NCBI GenBank assembly: GCA_009602725.1
Contig: WELB01000003.1
Location: 231,419-255,683, forward strand
Origin: Spirogloea muscicola
Lineage: Eukaryota > Streptophyta > Zygnematophyceae > Spirogloeales > Spirogloeaceae
Direction: 5' to 3'
Length of the DNA: 24,265 nt
Made by a program: the position numbers and the translations under genes. How positions within the stretch are numbered: position 1 is the stretch's first letter; each line of letters begins with the position of its first letter. The notes under the pieces are model-generated. The model saw nothing but the letters and a program-made list of their open reading frames with translations, was not told the origin of the DNA and did no database searches. This document shows, one piece after another, positions 11,201 to 20,584 of this stretch.

Positions 11201-12855
11201 ACCTGTGCGTTGATATTGCATGAGTTGGCATCTCACAGATGCCTTGGGCAGTGCGTTTGATTGTCTCTGAGGCTGCATGTTTGGTGTACAACGAGGTGAG
11301 GCACCGCAATCGCTGATGCAATTTGCAGGCCTGAACTGATGAACTTGCCAAAGCTATGTTGGTTTATCTTCAATATACAAGCATCCTTGATTGTCATATT
11401 TACAGCTGCATGGTGGTGCTGCTCAGGTGATGGTCTTTTTGATGAAGGTGAAGCGGGCTAAACACGCTCTCTCACAAGTGCGGAGTTCTTCGTGGAAGGT
11501 GCAGAGAAGACTTGTCCAGTATAGCAGGCTTGCTTGTCAACTCAATGTACTGCTTAAGTTGAGCAAATTACAGCCAAAGGCCAAGCTTGTAATATAGCGA
11601 CACAAATTGCAACAGTCTACATCCAGCTAGCTTTACCCCAAGTTGTTTGGTAATAATGCAACATGCAGAGTGGGAATGGTATGGCAGCAGGGTCATGCCG
11701 CAAGGCATTTCTGCAGTGGACGGTCAAAGTTGATGGAGCAGAGGCTGCTGCATTTCGTTGATACGTTACATCAGTTCGTCACCAAGCACGTACAGAACAT
11801 GCACCCTGCACTCTTGAGTACTCTTTAGTTGCGTCAAGCAGTAGACGTAGTGTCACGCAGTTTAATTGCAAAACCAAGATCAAGCTTTCCCTACCTATGA
11901 AGATCAGTAATACTAGGCCTAAGGTGGTGTTGTTTGCTGTAAGGAGCTGTTCTGTATTTTCTAGAATGCTGTCCCATATGCTCTGCATGGGCTTTTGCCT
12001 GGTCGGCTTGTTGATGCGTGATGCTCACTAGCCTATAGATTGCCACACGGTGCTCCAGTTGAGGAAGCTGGCAAGCATGCGACTGCTGCTCAGACTCGCG
12101 TGTCGTATGACAGATACTGGTGCAAGCGTGGATACAGCTCTGTGGCAACTTGGCTGTAGCTACTTCTCTTAAGAATGTCATCAATGATCACAGTGCTTAT
12201 CTGCTATCTATACAGCAGTGTTGCTTTCTCACCCCAGATAGATTTGTGAGCATTTCTTGGATCCATCAATGTCCTCCTCACTTTCCAACTGAGGGTCCCT
12301 GCTTACATCTGCTGTCAGCTTGGTGGCAAAATTGGCAGGATATCTATGGTGACCCTCGCAAGATGTGAAAGTGTTAGGCCCAGTCCTTTCAGGCTCTTGC
12401 TCTGCCCTCATGTAGATTCTACTGATAAACAGATCTTGTATATGTGCAGTCACTCTTGATGTTAGCAAGGATACACAAGCTCCTGGGACTAGCTCTGGAA
12501 TACTGCAAGCTCAGCATGAGGCTTAGGTCCATAGGAGATATCTCCAACACTCTTCTTCTTGATGAGGAGCTGCTTCCCTTGGAGGATGCATTTGACAAGG
12601 GCATTACCTTCATGCTAAGGGTTTGATGCAACTCTTGACTAACTGGAAGCCCTGGGCAATGTGGTGTGCATCTCATTTGGAGGAACACAAGAGTTGGCTG
12701 CTTCACTTGCTCACATGCAGATCTGCCCTGCATGACTCTTGCAGGTGCTGTCATCCAAGCAGTACACCAATCAGCTGCCTCATCTGGCTGATCTGTTGAC
12801 TGGCCTCAACTTCAACAATTACTACATGTCAGCAGATGGGTCCTTTCGACTGTGA
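5268..12855 (+). CDS. GCP5: Gamma-tubulin complex component 5 (GCP5), 23 proposed exons
   Basis: Exons: 5268-5346, 5503-5609, 5755-5850, 6038-6163, 6388-6534, 6702-6771, 7304-7350, 7453-7740, 7949-8051, 8314-8483, 8649-8759, 8864-8994, 9205-9808, 9910-10017, 10128-10227, 10483-10577, 10868-11005, 11239-11295, 11427-11498, 11691-11789, 12114-12245, 12450-12620, 12745-12855. All join in phase, giving about 1053 residues (human GCP5 has 1024). Diagnostic parts include the N-terminal KYRFHNF motif shared with GCP5/Mod21, an acidic linker (SSTEEDSEDED), VRHVLHMMQGLPSDIL (about 225), FSHLSSTTVLSSL, CPSFLKPYAQKILYSG, the C-terminal GCP core ALDHIRLSYK / MPWAVRLIVSEA / VMVFLMKVKRAKHAL, RLLHFVDTLHQFV, HSAYLLSIQ and the end LPHLADLLTG. 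GCP5 is a scaffold subunit of the gamma-tubulin ring complex that nucleates microtubules. Exons 6, 7, 9 and 19 have alternative borders, and one exon may be missing between 6772 and 7303. Exon 13 holds a long Ser/Asp-rich insert. Confidence 0.9.
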
Positions 12856-13204
12856 CTGCCTAGAAGCCAACGGCAGAGGTGATTGGTACTATGAATCATT
12901 GATGCCCTACTCAGCAATTTGTTACGGCTGATCAAACCTAAGCCTTAGCGCCCCCATCCACCTGGGGGCTTCAGTCATTGACCAACTTGTGTGAGGCCCA
13001 CCCAATTATTCACGACTTGCACTTTCAAGGATAATGACGAGGTTGCGAAGACACTTCAAGCACTATGCACTGTCGGCATCCACTTATGAGAACTTTCAGG
13101 GCGGCAAAATTGATGGCTGCTTCTGATATTGAAAGTCGAGCAAAGCATTTGATGCTGAGCCATAGCTGAAGCGTCCAGCCATCGTCTTTCTGGCTCCTGG
13201 CAGG
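12856..13204. other. Intergenic region between convergent GCP5 and CDP-DAG synthase
   Basis: These 349 bp contain the two 3' UTRs. No coding frame, repeat or RNA gene was recognised. The last bases (13201-13204) precede the minus-strand stop codon. Confidence 0.6.
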
Positions 13205-15309
13205 TCAGCCAAACAAGGGGAGGCCGACCTTGACGAAGGAGTAGACTAAGGCACCAGTGAAGATGTAACTATCTACACGGTCCAGGATGCCACCGTGCCC
13301 AGGAATGAGCTGACCTGAGTCCTTCACACCGGCATCGCGCTTCAGCATGGACTCAGTCAGGTCCCCAAAGAGGGATGCCATAAAGACTAGGACACCGAGA
13401 GTGGCAGAGCTGCACAAATTTCGCCAGCACAGCTGTGTTAGGCAGCAGACCATGCAACGCTCTTGAAGCAAATGTATCCTATGGAGTCACTACGGACACT
13501 CCAAATTCACCATCCAAAGTGTCAGGAGAAGCTGGCATTGCCCAAACCTAAAGATGGAAGAGGGCCATTGGAAGAGCTTCGAGAGGCCGACAGCTACTCC
13601 AACAGCGCCCAGGAGGCCAGCTGCACATTGGAGTATGCAAGTTGTGAGGTGCCAAAGGCATGCGGCATTCAACATGTGAAAACCGCAAGCAGCGTTCCTT
13701 GTCATTGATAATCTTCAGGCATCGAGTGCCGGAGAAGCGGGTGGCAAGCTTGCAGCTTGTAGTGAGACGCACCTAAGGCACCCTCCCGGGTTTTCTTGGG
13801 ACTAATGTCTATGAGGGGCGTGCGGCCAAACGTCTTTCCGCCGAGGTAAGCCCCCGTGTCGGCAGCAATGATGGTCGAGAATGCCACAAAGGTGGCCACA
13901 AGCCCAACAGTCCACTCGCTTGTTGCTGCCCGGGGCAGCGGCCACGAGGACAAGAATGCCGGCTCCGGCAGGGGGCCGAAGTTGGGCAAGCTGCACCGCA
14001 GCTTGATCCAGAATGTTGGCAGGTATCCGCAATAGAAGAGCCCAAAGAGCGCACTTGTGAATTGGCCTTTCCGTGGCCGTGTGGGCTGCAAGAGGAGAGG
14101 AGCATGAAACTCTGTCAGGAAGTATATTATCTGTGAGTCAAGTCGCAGGCCATCTTGCTGGCCGGAATGCTGCCGCCGCTTGACTGGGGCGCCCATGCCC
14201 CAATCATAGCATATTGACCTGCAGTCCTGATTGAGGGCTTTCACTTGCAGCCCTGCAATGCTCCTTGAAACTGTGATGCAGATAGCACGGCTGAAAAGCC
14301 TCATTGTCCCTAAACCCTAAAAACTAAATCCTACACCCTAAAGGTGTGGGGCATCACCTGAATGAGCAGGACAGCCGCGACGAGGCAGGTGGCAGTGACT
14401 ACGCCGTAGATGATGTGCCCCCCAAAGTAGTACGTCATGACCGGCAGAGCCGTGCACATCAAGGTGCATGCCTGCGAAGGCACCATCTACTCAGTTAGTC
14501 GGGAGCAGAAAAATGATCAGCTCCATGTTGATTGAGTAGAAGTTGTCCTCTCATTTGAAGGCTACGTGTGCAGAAAGACAGTTTGCGATTACCAAATGCT
14601 TGTGCAGAGCTACAGCACTTAGACAGGGCGTGGAGTGGCAGAGACCATTGTGGCGATTGGGGGGGCCGGGGTCCAGCCCCTGGCCAAGGCCTTGGCGTGC
14701 GCCAGCCCGAAGTACTCCCGGGTCCCCTGCATTCCGGGACGGACACGCGGCAGCTGTAGAGCTTCTACCCGGACTCTGGCTCCTCATGGAGCCCGCGAAT
14801 GTGCAGCCTGCCACGCTTCAGCAACGCATTACTGCCTATATTTAACAAGGGCTCACCAGAATGCCCATCATAGCCAAGCAGGCGGTGAAGACCCAGCCGC
14901 CAGCGACAATGCTGGAGATGGCCATGGCGCCAATGAGGGTGCCAAAGACGACGCGATTGAGTAGGGAGCCCCAGCGGCTCCGCCCGCCGGCGGCCCTGTG
15001 GGAGGCCTTGCCAGCAGCGACAGCAGCGGCAGAAGCCGCGGAGGTCGACGCGGTGGCCGGGCGAGGGCAGGGGCTGCCGTCGTGCGCTTGCCCCGTGGCC
15101 GCGCACGCCGTCGCTGCGCGCCGCGAGGCGCGCCTGGGAAGGTGCCGCCGCAGCGCAGCTCGCCGGCAGCGGTCAGCATCGCATGCTGCGACAAGCGGGG
15201 CAGAGTTGGGGCGCGCCCATTGCCAGGGCTGCTGGAGGCGGCTGCAGTGCGACGCCACGATGCTGTGCGCATCGCAGAAAGAGCGCGCGGCTAACGGACG
15301 TCTGCACAA
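13205..15309 (-). CDS. CDS4/5: CDP-diacylglycerol synthase (phosphatidate cytidylyltransferase), plastid type; 5' end unresolved
   Basis: Exons on the minus strand are about 15309-14857, 14726-14646, 14471-14358, 14085-13773, 13620-13548 and 13409-13205, joined in phase. The enzyme makes CDP-diacylglycerol from phosphatidate and CTP, the branch point to phosphatidylglycerol and phosphatidylinositol. The family signature is intact: [13 protein letters not shown] followed by [14 protein letters not shown]. Upstream lie [28 protein letters not shown] and hydrophobic spans such as [20 protein letters not shown]. The sequence resembles bacterial CdsA and plant plastid CDS4/CDS5 more than the ER enzymes, and the Arg/Ala/Ser-rich N terminus suits a plastid transit peptide. 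Odd point: the exon-1 frame is open upstream to a TGA near 15450 without any ATG, so translation begins in an unseen upstream exon, at a non-ATG codon, or the GC-rich sequence holds an indel. 15309 is a TTG, used only as a boundary. Confidence 0.9.
14308..14342. repeat. Short interstitial telomere-like repeat (CCCTAAA type)
   Basis: Two perfect units CCCTAAACCCTAAA (14308-14321) are followed by degenerate units and another CCCTAAA ending at 14342. This is the plant and green-algal telomere repeat (TTTAGGG on the other strand). It lies inside the third intron of the CDP-DAG synthase gene, with minus-strand exons on both sides, so this is not a chromosome end. It may be a scar of break repair by telomerase or by telomeric DNA capture. 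Confidence 0.75.
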
Positions 15310-15718
15310 GCTCGCACGCGCACCTGCGAGGCCCCCGGCCCGCCAGTAGCCGCGGCCTGGCTGGGTCCCGCTGGCCCCCGCAGCCGCTGCACGCCGGCGC
15401 AGGCCAGGCAGCGAGCCAGCCGAGGACTCTCCTCTCCGCCGCCGTCAACGGCACCAATGACTTCGGCGCCGGCGCCGTCGCCGGCGCCGCGTTCTGCGGC
15501 GTCCAAGCACGGCCTGGCCAGCGCGGCCCAGCAGTCGCCCCAGCTGGGCGCTGCGCCGGCGGGGCTCCTNGTCAGCGCTTCTGACTGACGCTGACTGTGG
15601 CAGGGGAAACACCCCCCCCCCCGGCCCCGGAGGACGGGCCAGCGTTTAGCAGCTAGGGGTTCAGAGCCGAGCTCCCAGCCGCGCCCGGCGGCGGCGGCGG
15701 CGGCGGCGCCTCGGCCAG
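15310..15718. promoter_or_regulatory. GC-rich divergent start region between CDP-DAG synthase and RPAC2
   Basis: The interval should contain both promoters and probably a missing first exon or true start of the CDP-DAG synthase. It is extremely GC-rich, contains one ambiguous base (n at 15570), a C homopolymer starting near 15611 and a (CGG)n run at 15686-15707 in the RPAC2 leader. No TATA box was seen. Open frames here on both strands are composition artefacts. Sequence accuracy may be low. Confidence 0.5.
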
Positions 15719-16420
15719 ATGGTGGAGGAGCAGGGCGCTGCCACTGGCGCTGCCAACGGCGCGGCCGCTGGCGCGGCGCCGGCGGCGGCGGCGGCGGACG
15801 CGGCCACCTTCTCGCTGGCCGACGAGGACCACACGCTCGGCAACGCGCTGCGCGTCGTGCTCAACCAGGAGTAAGCGCGTGGCCCTCTCTGCCCGCGCGG
15901 CAGCCTCGGGCCTGCTGCGAGCTCCGCGCAGCGGCTGCTGGCGCTGAGCGGCAGTCTGATCCCCCGGCGGCTCGGTGCTGCGACCAGCCCGCGCGTGGCC
16001 TTCTGCGGCTACTCGGTGCCGCACCCCTCGGAGGCGCGAGTGAACGTGCGCGTGCAGACCACAGGTCCGCCCTTCGAGCCCCGGCGCCGAGTTCGGGGCC
16101 GAGCTGTGCAGACTCGTGTCCTCGGACCTTGGCCCGGATCGGCGTGCTCCTCGGCCTCATCGGGCTGCTGTTGCTTCCTCTAGTGGCAGCCTGGTCGGAG
16201 TGGGCGCAGAAGGACGAGATGGGCTGTGCCTTGCGCTTACAGCGTTCACATGCCTGCGCGTTTGTCGCGCTTGGGCTCAGGTGATCCAGCCCAGGACGTC
16301 TTCAAGGACGCGCTCGAGGACTTGGCTTCCATCTGTGACTTTGTGAGAGCGACCTTCGAAGATGCGGTAGCCGACTTCAAGCGCAAGCAGCTGGATGCTC
16401 CCGCACCCATGGATGTTTAA
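15719..16420 (+). CDS. RPAC2: RNA polymerases I and III subunit RPAC2 (RPC19 / AC19), 3 exons
   Basis: Exons 15719-15870, 15988-16064 and 16281-16420 join in phase (ending phase 2, then phase 1) to give 122 residues, a normal length. The protein pairs with RPAC1 (AC40) to form the alpha-like assembly platform of RNA polymerases I and III in the nucleus. Evidence is a near-complete family pattern: FSLADEDHTLGNALRVVLNQ (about 32-51), DPRVAFCGYSVPHPSEARVN, VRVQTTGDPAQDVFKDALED and the C-terminal helix CDFVRATFEDAVADFK. The first 30 residues are an Ala/Gly-rich tail and are not conserved. The start ATG follows a (CGG)n leader, and an alternative start is unlikely because no other in-frame ATG precedes the conserved part. 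The gene diverges from the CDP-DAG synthase. Confidence 0.95.
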
Positions 16421-17520
16421 GCTTGTGTGCTCGCTCAGGGAGTGACTTCGGCCACAGGACAAATGCGAGAGCAGCCACCGAGGTGCCTGAAGGAACTTAC
16501 TCAGCTCAGTCCACTCCTGAAGTTAACAGTAATACCTTGCCTGAGGCCCATAAGCCAGGTCAAGACGCCTAGCACCAGGTGCAGGCTTGACCACGCGAAG
16601 ACGCGAACACTCATGCGGAATGGGGGATGGGAGGATAGGAGGGGTGTAGCATATTGGGTTACCTTGCAACGGGCATCCTACAAAGTGAGCATGACCATGT
16701 TGAGTAGTGCGTGCACTGATGGAAGCACAAGTCCACTGCTAGGTGGCTAGTGTATATCTCCGCTCTCTTTTACCTTGACCATTCTTGACCAAATTCTCCA
16801 CAGCTGCAGGCCTCTGGCAACCTCTCCACAGCTCGTGGAGTTGCCGTGCTGCTAAGCAGCCTCTGACAGCGGTTGCAGCACCAAGATACCTCCTCTGCAT
16901 GCCGTTCTGCAGGGGAAAGTATTAGCAACCACGCTAGCCACTGTGCCGGGGTAATCATGGCTATGTGACCAAGACTTTGCATGGTCGACAGCACGTCCTG
17001 GCTCGTTGTGGTACCATGCAGTCACTTGAGTGGAGGCAAGAATCTGAGAAGATGCTGTCGTGAGCAACGAGGAGGTAGCATCTGAAAGTTGCGCAGCAGC
17101 GCGGCATGGCACCAACCTGCAGGCCAGTCGCATGTCAAGCGGAGCTGGAAGCAATTGATCACTGGCTGCATGCCTCCAACTCCAGCAGTAACTTTTGGAG
17201 ACAAGAGCGGTAGGATGCTTTCCCGTTTGAGCAATGCAAAATAGGGTTGTTATTATCTGGTCATTACCTGGGCACATTGCCTGCCTCGGTGATTGACTGC
17301 TATTGGCACTGCCAGCACAACAAAGTCGTGGTGGCAGTCTGACCTGCACACCTGTAGGACACTTGTCATACATGCTGGCGTGCCCAATGTGGTCACTGTG
17401 ATACAGTTGTGCAAGTCGAAGTCATTGGATGCGGCTTCTGCATTTTGAGCAGCTTCGATTTCCAGTGCCTCCTTTCGAAGGACATGAGAAATATGCACCC
17501 AATGCATACTCCTCATACAA
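16421..17520. other. Stretch without a recognised gene; weak coding-like frames on the minus strand
   Basis: The first few hundred bases are probably RPAC2 3' UTR. On the minus strand, 17373-16852 is open for 173 codons from an ATG, and an overlapping frame (17516-17253) contains KEALEIEAAQNAEAASNDFD, which reads like real protein. The two frames overlap, so at most one is right at each point. No domain was recognised and no convincing exon chain could be built. This could be a minus-strand gene downstream of the segment at 17526-17888, a degraded gene, or noise. Confidence 0.3.
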
Positions 17521-17525
17521 TTAAT

Positions 17526-17888
17526 TTAGAATAGGCCAAAGAGGTTGTAGACCTCTTTGGCAGGAGTAGAGGTGAGACCTCCAACAACATTGCCTGCTGA
17601 GGCACTCCTCACCTTAGGCTTTTGACTAGCTTCTCGGCCAGCAGGCCTGGCCTCTATTATCCCCGCAAGTTGAGATTGCACAGCAGCTTGAATGTACCTA
17701 TAGGAGTCCTCATGAGCCTCAGCACCCCAGCCTCGATCTCAGCAGCATTCAGTGACTCGACCTATTGAAACCGGCTCATGCGCAATCTGGCAGTACTTGT
17801 GCGGAATACGCTTTGTAAGCATCCCTAAGAATAGAAGGGCCGGGTCAACAGCATGCTGTATGATTGCAGACTGCGCCTGCCACTTGTC
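17526..17888 (-). pseudogene. Unrecognised coding-like segment with one in-frame TGA
   Basis: One minus-strand frame of 121 codons from 17888 to a TAA at 17528-17526 is interrupted only by a TGA at 17741-17739. The part before it includes AIIQHAVDPALLFLGMLTKR and CQIAHEPVSIGRV. The part after it includes AHEDSYRYIQAAVQSQLAGI and ends PAKEVYNLFGLF. Both parts look like protein, but no family was recognised. The TGA may lie in an intron: an acceptor TGCTGAG just before AHEDSY would suit an intron starting near 17908, about 190 nt, a normal size here. Alternatives are a broken gene or a sequencing error. A final exon (17720-17526) is the most economical reading. Confidence 0.35.
17535..17561. 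repeat. Perfect 11-bp hairpin at the end of the coding-like segment
   Basis: The arms GCCAAAGAGGT and ACCTCTTTGGC flank the loop TGTAG. The hairpin covers the codons of the putative C terminus (KEVYNLFG) on the minus strand. It may be chance, or a 3'-end structure. Confidence 0.7.
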
Positions 17889-18000
17889 TCAGACCCTGGT
17901 CCTTTGCCTTGGACGACCAGAAAAGTAATCGTGGAGACAGCCCTTCCTACTGGCAGGCTAAACTCGTCTTTCTTTGGAAAATGTGGGCATGTCGCAACAG

Positions 18001-18062
18001 ACAACGACCTAGCTATTTCAATGTGACAATGACAACGAGCTAGCTGTTTGAATGTGACAGAG
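18001..18062. repeat. Two-copy tandem repeat, unit about 31 bp
   Basis: The segment beginning ACAACGACCTAGCTATTTCA at 18001 is repeated from 18032 with a few substitutions, and the first bases of a third unit follow (GACAACA). It is a simple local duplication with no coding meaning visible. Confidence 0.75.
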
Positions 18063-19776
18063 ACAACACTTGACTTGGGCCTTAGCTTCAATGTCAACAT
18101 GCAAGCCTCTATTGTCCTGATTGAGCTGCTCTTGTCAGTCTGCATCGACCTTTGTTTGCCACGCTTTGATCACAGGCCTAAGGACCTGAACGAGGTCTTC
18201 AAGGATGCACCATGTCGGTGCTGGACTTTAGCGGCCCCTCTTTCAGGTACTGCCCTCCGAGGCGGGACAGGCCTGCATGAATAGTTCAAGGCGCACGAAG
18301 GGCAACCGTCACTGTGACTTCCCCGCATGTACATCCCCGAAGCAATGAGACGTGCTGGATGCGGCCACAACTGAGAGAACATAAGACAAAACCCGTGGGT
18401 CAGGGTTGGGTAACGCTTTGCCCAGTAGAAGCGGCGGTATTAGTGGCTATTTTAAGAGCCAGCCATTGTGGACAGGAAGCTGTAGTTCCTGTTCCACTTC
18501 TTCGTCTGGCTGACGAGGGGATACTAAGCGGCCCCTCCTAGGCCGAGCTTCAGTAATGTGGAATATACCACCCACGAAATCCATGTACACAGTTCGGCTG
18601 GCCTTCAAAGCCGTCATTGTGCTACCAGCGAGAGCAGTCTCACTTGGGCGCAGTGGCTCTCTTAGAGTGGCAGCTCAGAAGATTCATGGATTATGGTGAT
18701 GGCGGAAGGCGCCACTGGTTGAGACGAGGCCCATTCAGCTTGGTCAGCTGCTCCATTACAACGCCCTCAGCAGCTCCGTGCAGCATTGGGCAGAGAGAAG
18801 GTGTTATATTCCCTTAATTTGGTCCGAAGAAAATTGTGCTGGTAGTGCTACATGACCGTATATGTAGGTGTCAGCAAATTAAGCTAGGAAGCTTTTCTAG
18901 GGGGCAATTGCTGTGAAGGCCGGTCCGATAATGGTGGGCATCGAGCCGCCACAAGCCTCGTGACGCTCGTGCCCCGTCCATCGTATGGTCCACTTGGTCT
19001 ACGATGGCGTGTCGGGGGGGCAGCTTGCGGCATACCAGCATGCTGCAGGCGTGAATTGCGAGTCACAGAAGCTTCTTTTGCTCCATTTGCGGCCCTTCCT
19101 TGGCACTGGCCATCTATTAGCATGCAGGGCCAGCACTAAGTGACGCCACTAGCATCTGTGGCGGTGCTCCGGCTCCCCATGAATCCTGTCAAATCTGTAT
19201 GTGCAACACTCTTTAGTCTAGAAAGCCCTTACAGGTTACCTTAGCCCCTCTAAGCCAAGGTCTTCACTTTGTGCAGCCCCATGCTTACCTTCTTTGCACT
19301 AGTATCTCGCCTGATCAAATTACTGGCTCGACTTGGCCTCCATCTCCTAATACAGGACTGGCCCCTCACAGCCGTTGCCTTCCTTGAATGAGTTTTTCTA
19401 TCTCAGCAAATTGTTAAAAAATAGCTGCATCTTCTCGTCTTTCAAGCCCACCACAGGCCATTCTGGGCCTGCGGACCTCGGGATTAATGGGTGAAGCCTG
19501 AGAGAGAGGCGCAGCCCGGCCCCATTGTCACCGCAACAGTCGCCGCAGCTCCTGCCAGCTCGCAGCTTGGAGTCCGTGCCTGCCTCCCTCTGGGAACACT
19601 TGCTAGCTGGTGCCAAAAGGTGACGGCAGCCCCATAGGCGAGTCTACTGCTGCGCTGATGTTCAAGGGCGAGTGCGACTTCGTCTCTGAAAGTAAACATT
19701 GCTCAGCTCAGCTCTCGTCCACACTTTTCTCCCAGGCCGACATCTCGAATGACTGAACCTTGTCCATTCCTTTTGA
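18063..19776. other. Gene-free stretch, no feature recognised
   Basis: Short open frames on both strands (for example 18048-18284 plus, 18617-18817 plus and 18884-19123 minus) show no motif and no plausible exon chain. A peptide EVFKDAP near 18195 recalls DVFKDAL of RPAC2 but the flanks do not match. The region is probably intergenic sequence with degraded repeats. Confidence 0.5.
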
Positions 19777-20088
19777 GCTGGCCTTTCAGACATTGCCCCT
19801 TTAGAGGTAGCTTCTTCTTGCCACTGCCTCTCACGGGCCTTTGGTCGTTCCTTCTTGCGGCCACCCTCAGCCACTGTCCCCTTGGCCGAGCAGCCTGGCT
19901 TCCATGTCGCCGGGTCCCTCGCCCAAGTCTTCCGGATGCGCCTGGCCGTCTCATTGCAGCGGTCCCTAGCTTTTGCGGTCCACTTGCGCGCAGGCCGCGC
20001 TCTGGCGGCGGCCTCCGGCTTCCGTCAGGGCGACGTCTTTCCGCCTGCTAGCCATTCAGATTTGCATCTACTGACGAGAGGTTACTGA
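19777..20088 (+). CDS. Copy C of the SDLxLLTRGY repeated protein family, complete 3' end
   Basis: The frame is open from just after a TGA (19774-19776) to a TGA at 20086-20088, 103 codons. From EQPGFHVAGSLAQVFRMRLA it matches copy A closely and ends SASHSDLHLLTRGY-like with PPASHSDLHLLTRGY. Similarity to copy A is weaker but visible upstream (SRAFGRSLLRPPS against QRLARQAIDRRPG). There is no ATG before the conserved part except a TTG-type codon, so it is probably a last exon or a fragment. Composition is Leu/Arg/Ala/Ser-rich. No known domain was recognised. It is followed by the inverted-repeat structure at 20129-20412 and stands alone in a gene-poor stretch, which suits a dispersed, perhaps mobile, sequence. 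Confidence 0.5.
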   Translation, partial: AGLSDIAPLEVASSCHCLSRAFGRSFLRPPSATVPLAEQPGFHVAGSLAQVFRMRLAVSLQRSLAFAVHLRAGRALAAASGFRQGDVFPPASHSDLHLLTRGY

Positions 20089-20128
20089 GAGTTCGCATAC
20101 TGCTGTCTCAGTCCTTAGCACTCCGGCT

Positions 20129-20412
20129 CCTTCAGACCTTGTCCATTCATTTTTTGGGCTGGCCTCTCCCAGCCACTAGTTAATCTGGCCGCGCTTGCGT
20201 TTTTTTCCCCTTGGAGGAGCTCCACCTCTCGTCCACCCATACTCTCTTGAACAGCCATCGTCAGTCTTTCGGCAAGGACCTCCCGCACGGCCAGTCGGAT
20301 AGGAAGTGGCTCTTCCAAGAAAATGTGAGCTCTCACATTTTCTTGGAAGAGCTCCTCCAAACAGGGGCGAAGGATGCGAACGCCAGCCCGAAAGGACTGG
20401 ACAAGGCTGAAG
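20129..20412. repeat. Nested inverted repeat: outer diverged arms around a perfect palindrome
   Basis: An outer element containing CTTCAGACCTTGTCCATTC (20129-20175) recurs in reverse orientation near 20372-20412 (reverse complement reads CTTCAGCCTTGTCCAGTCC and then GGGCTGGC). A diverged third copy lies in direct orientation at about 19755-19792. Between the outer arms sits the perfect palindrome at 20309-20352. The arrangement recalls a foldback or MITE-like element. No target-site duplication was established. Confidence 0.5.
20309..20352. repeat. Perfect 21-bp inverted repeat with 2-nt spacer
   Basis: The left arm starts GCTCTTCCAAGAAAATGTGA (20309-20329) and the right arm is its exact reverse complement (20332-20352), separated by CT. 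Such an arm length without mismatch is unlikely by chance and implies recent origin or selection. It could form a cruciform or a tight RNA hairpin. Confidence 0.9.
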
Positions 20413-20584
20413 TGGGGCCCGGAAAGCCCTAAACAACACAATCAAGCAGCAAGTACAACGAAGGATGGTCACTGGGCAACCGCCTTCCAAAAGGAGCCGA
20501 CGATGGCGGAAAAGGCCAGAGGAAAGGCCAGAGCCTGGCGCTCGGGCAGGTGCGGTGGCGGGGCCAGGCGGCGGGCGCGTCGCG

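Noticed and set aside
17739-17741. TGA as selenocysteine in the unknown minus-strand segment
   Set aside because: No SECIS-like structure was recognised and no known selenoprotein family matches. An intron or a broken gene is simpler.
18180-18230. Duplicated fragment of RPAC2 exon 3 (EVFKDAP)
   Set aside because: Only about seven residues agree and the flanks do not.
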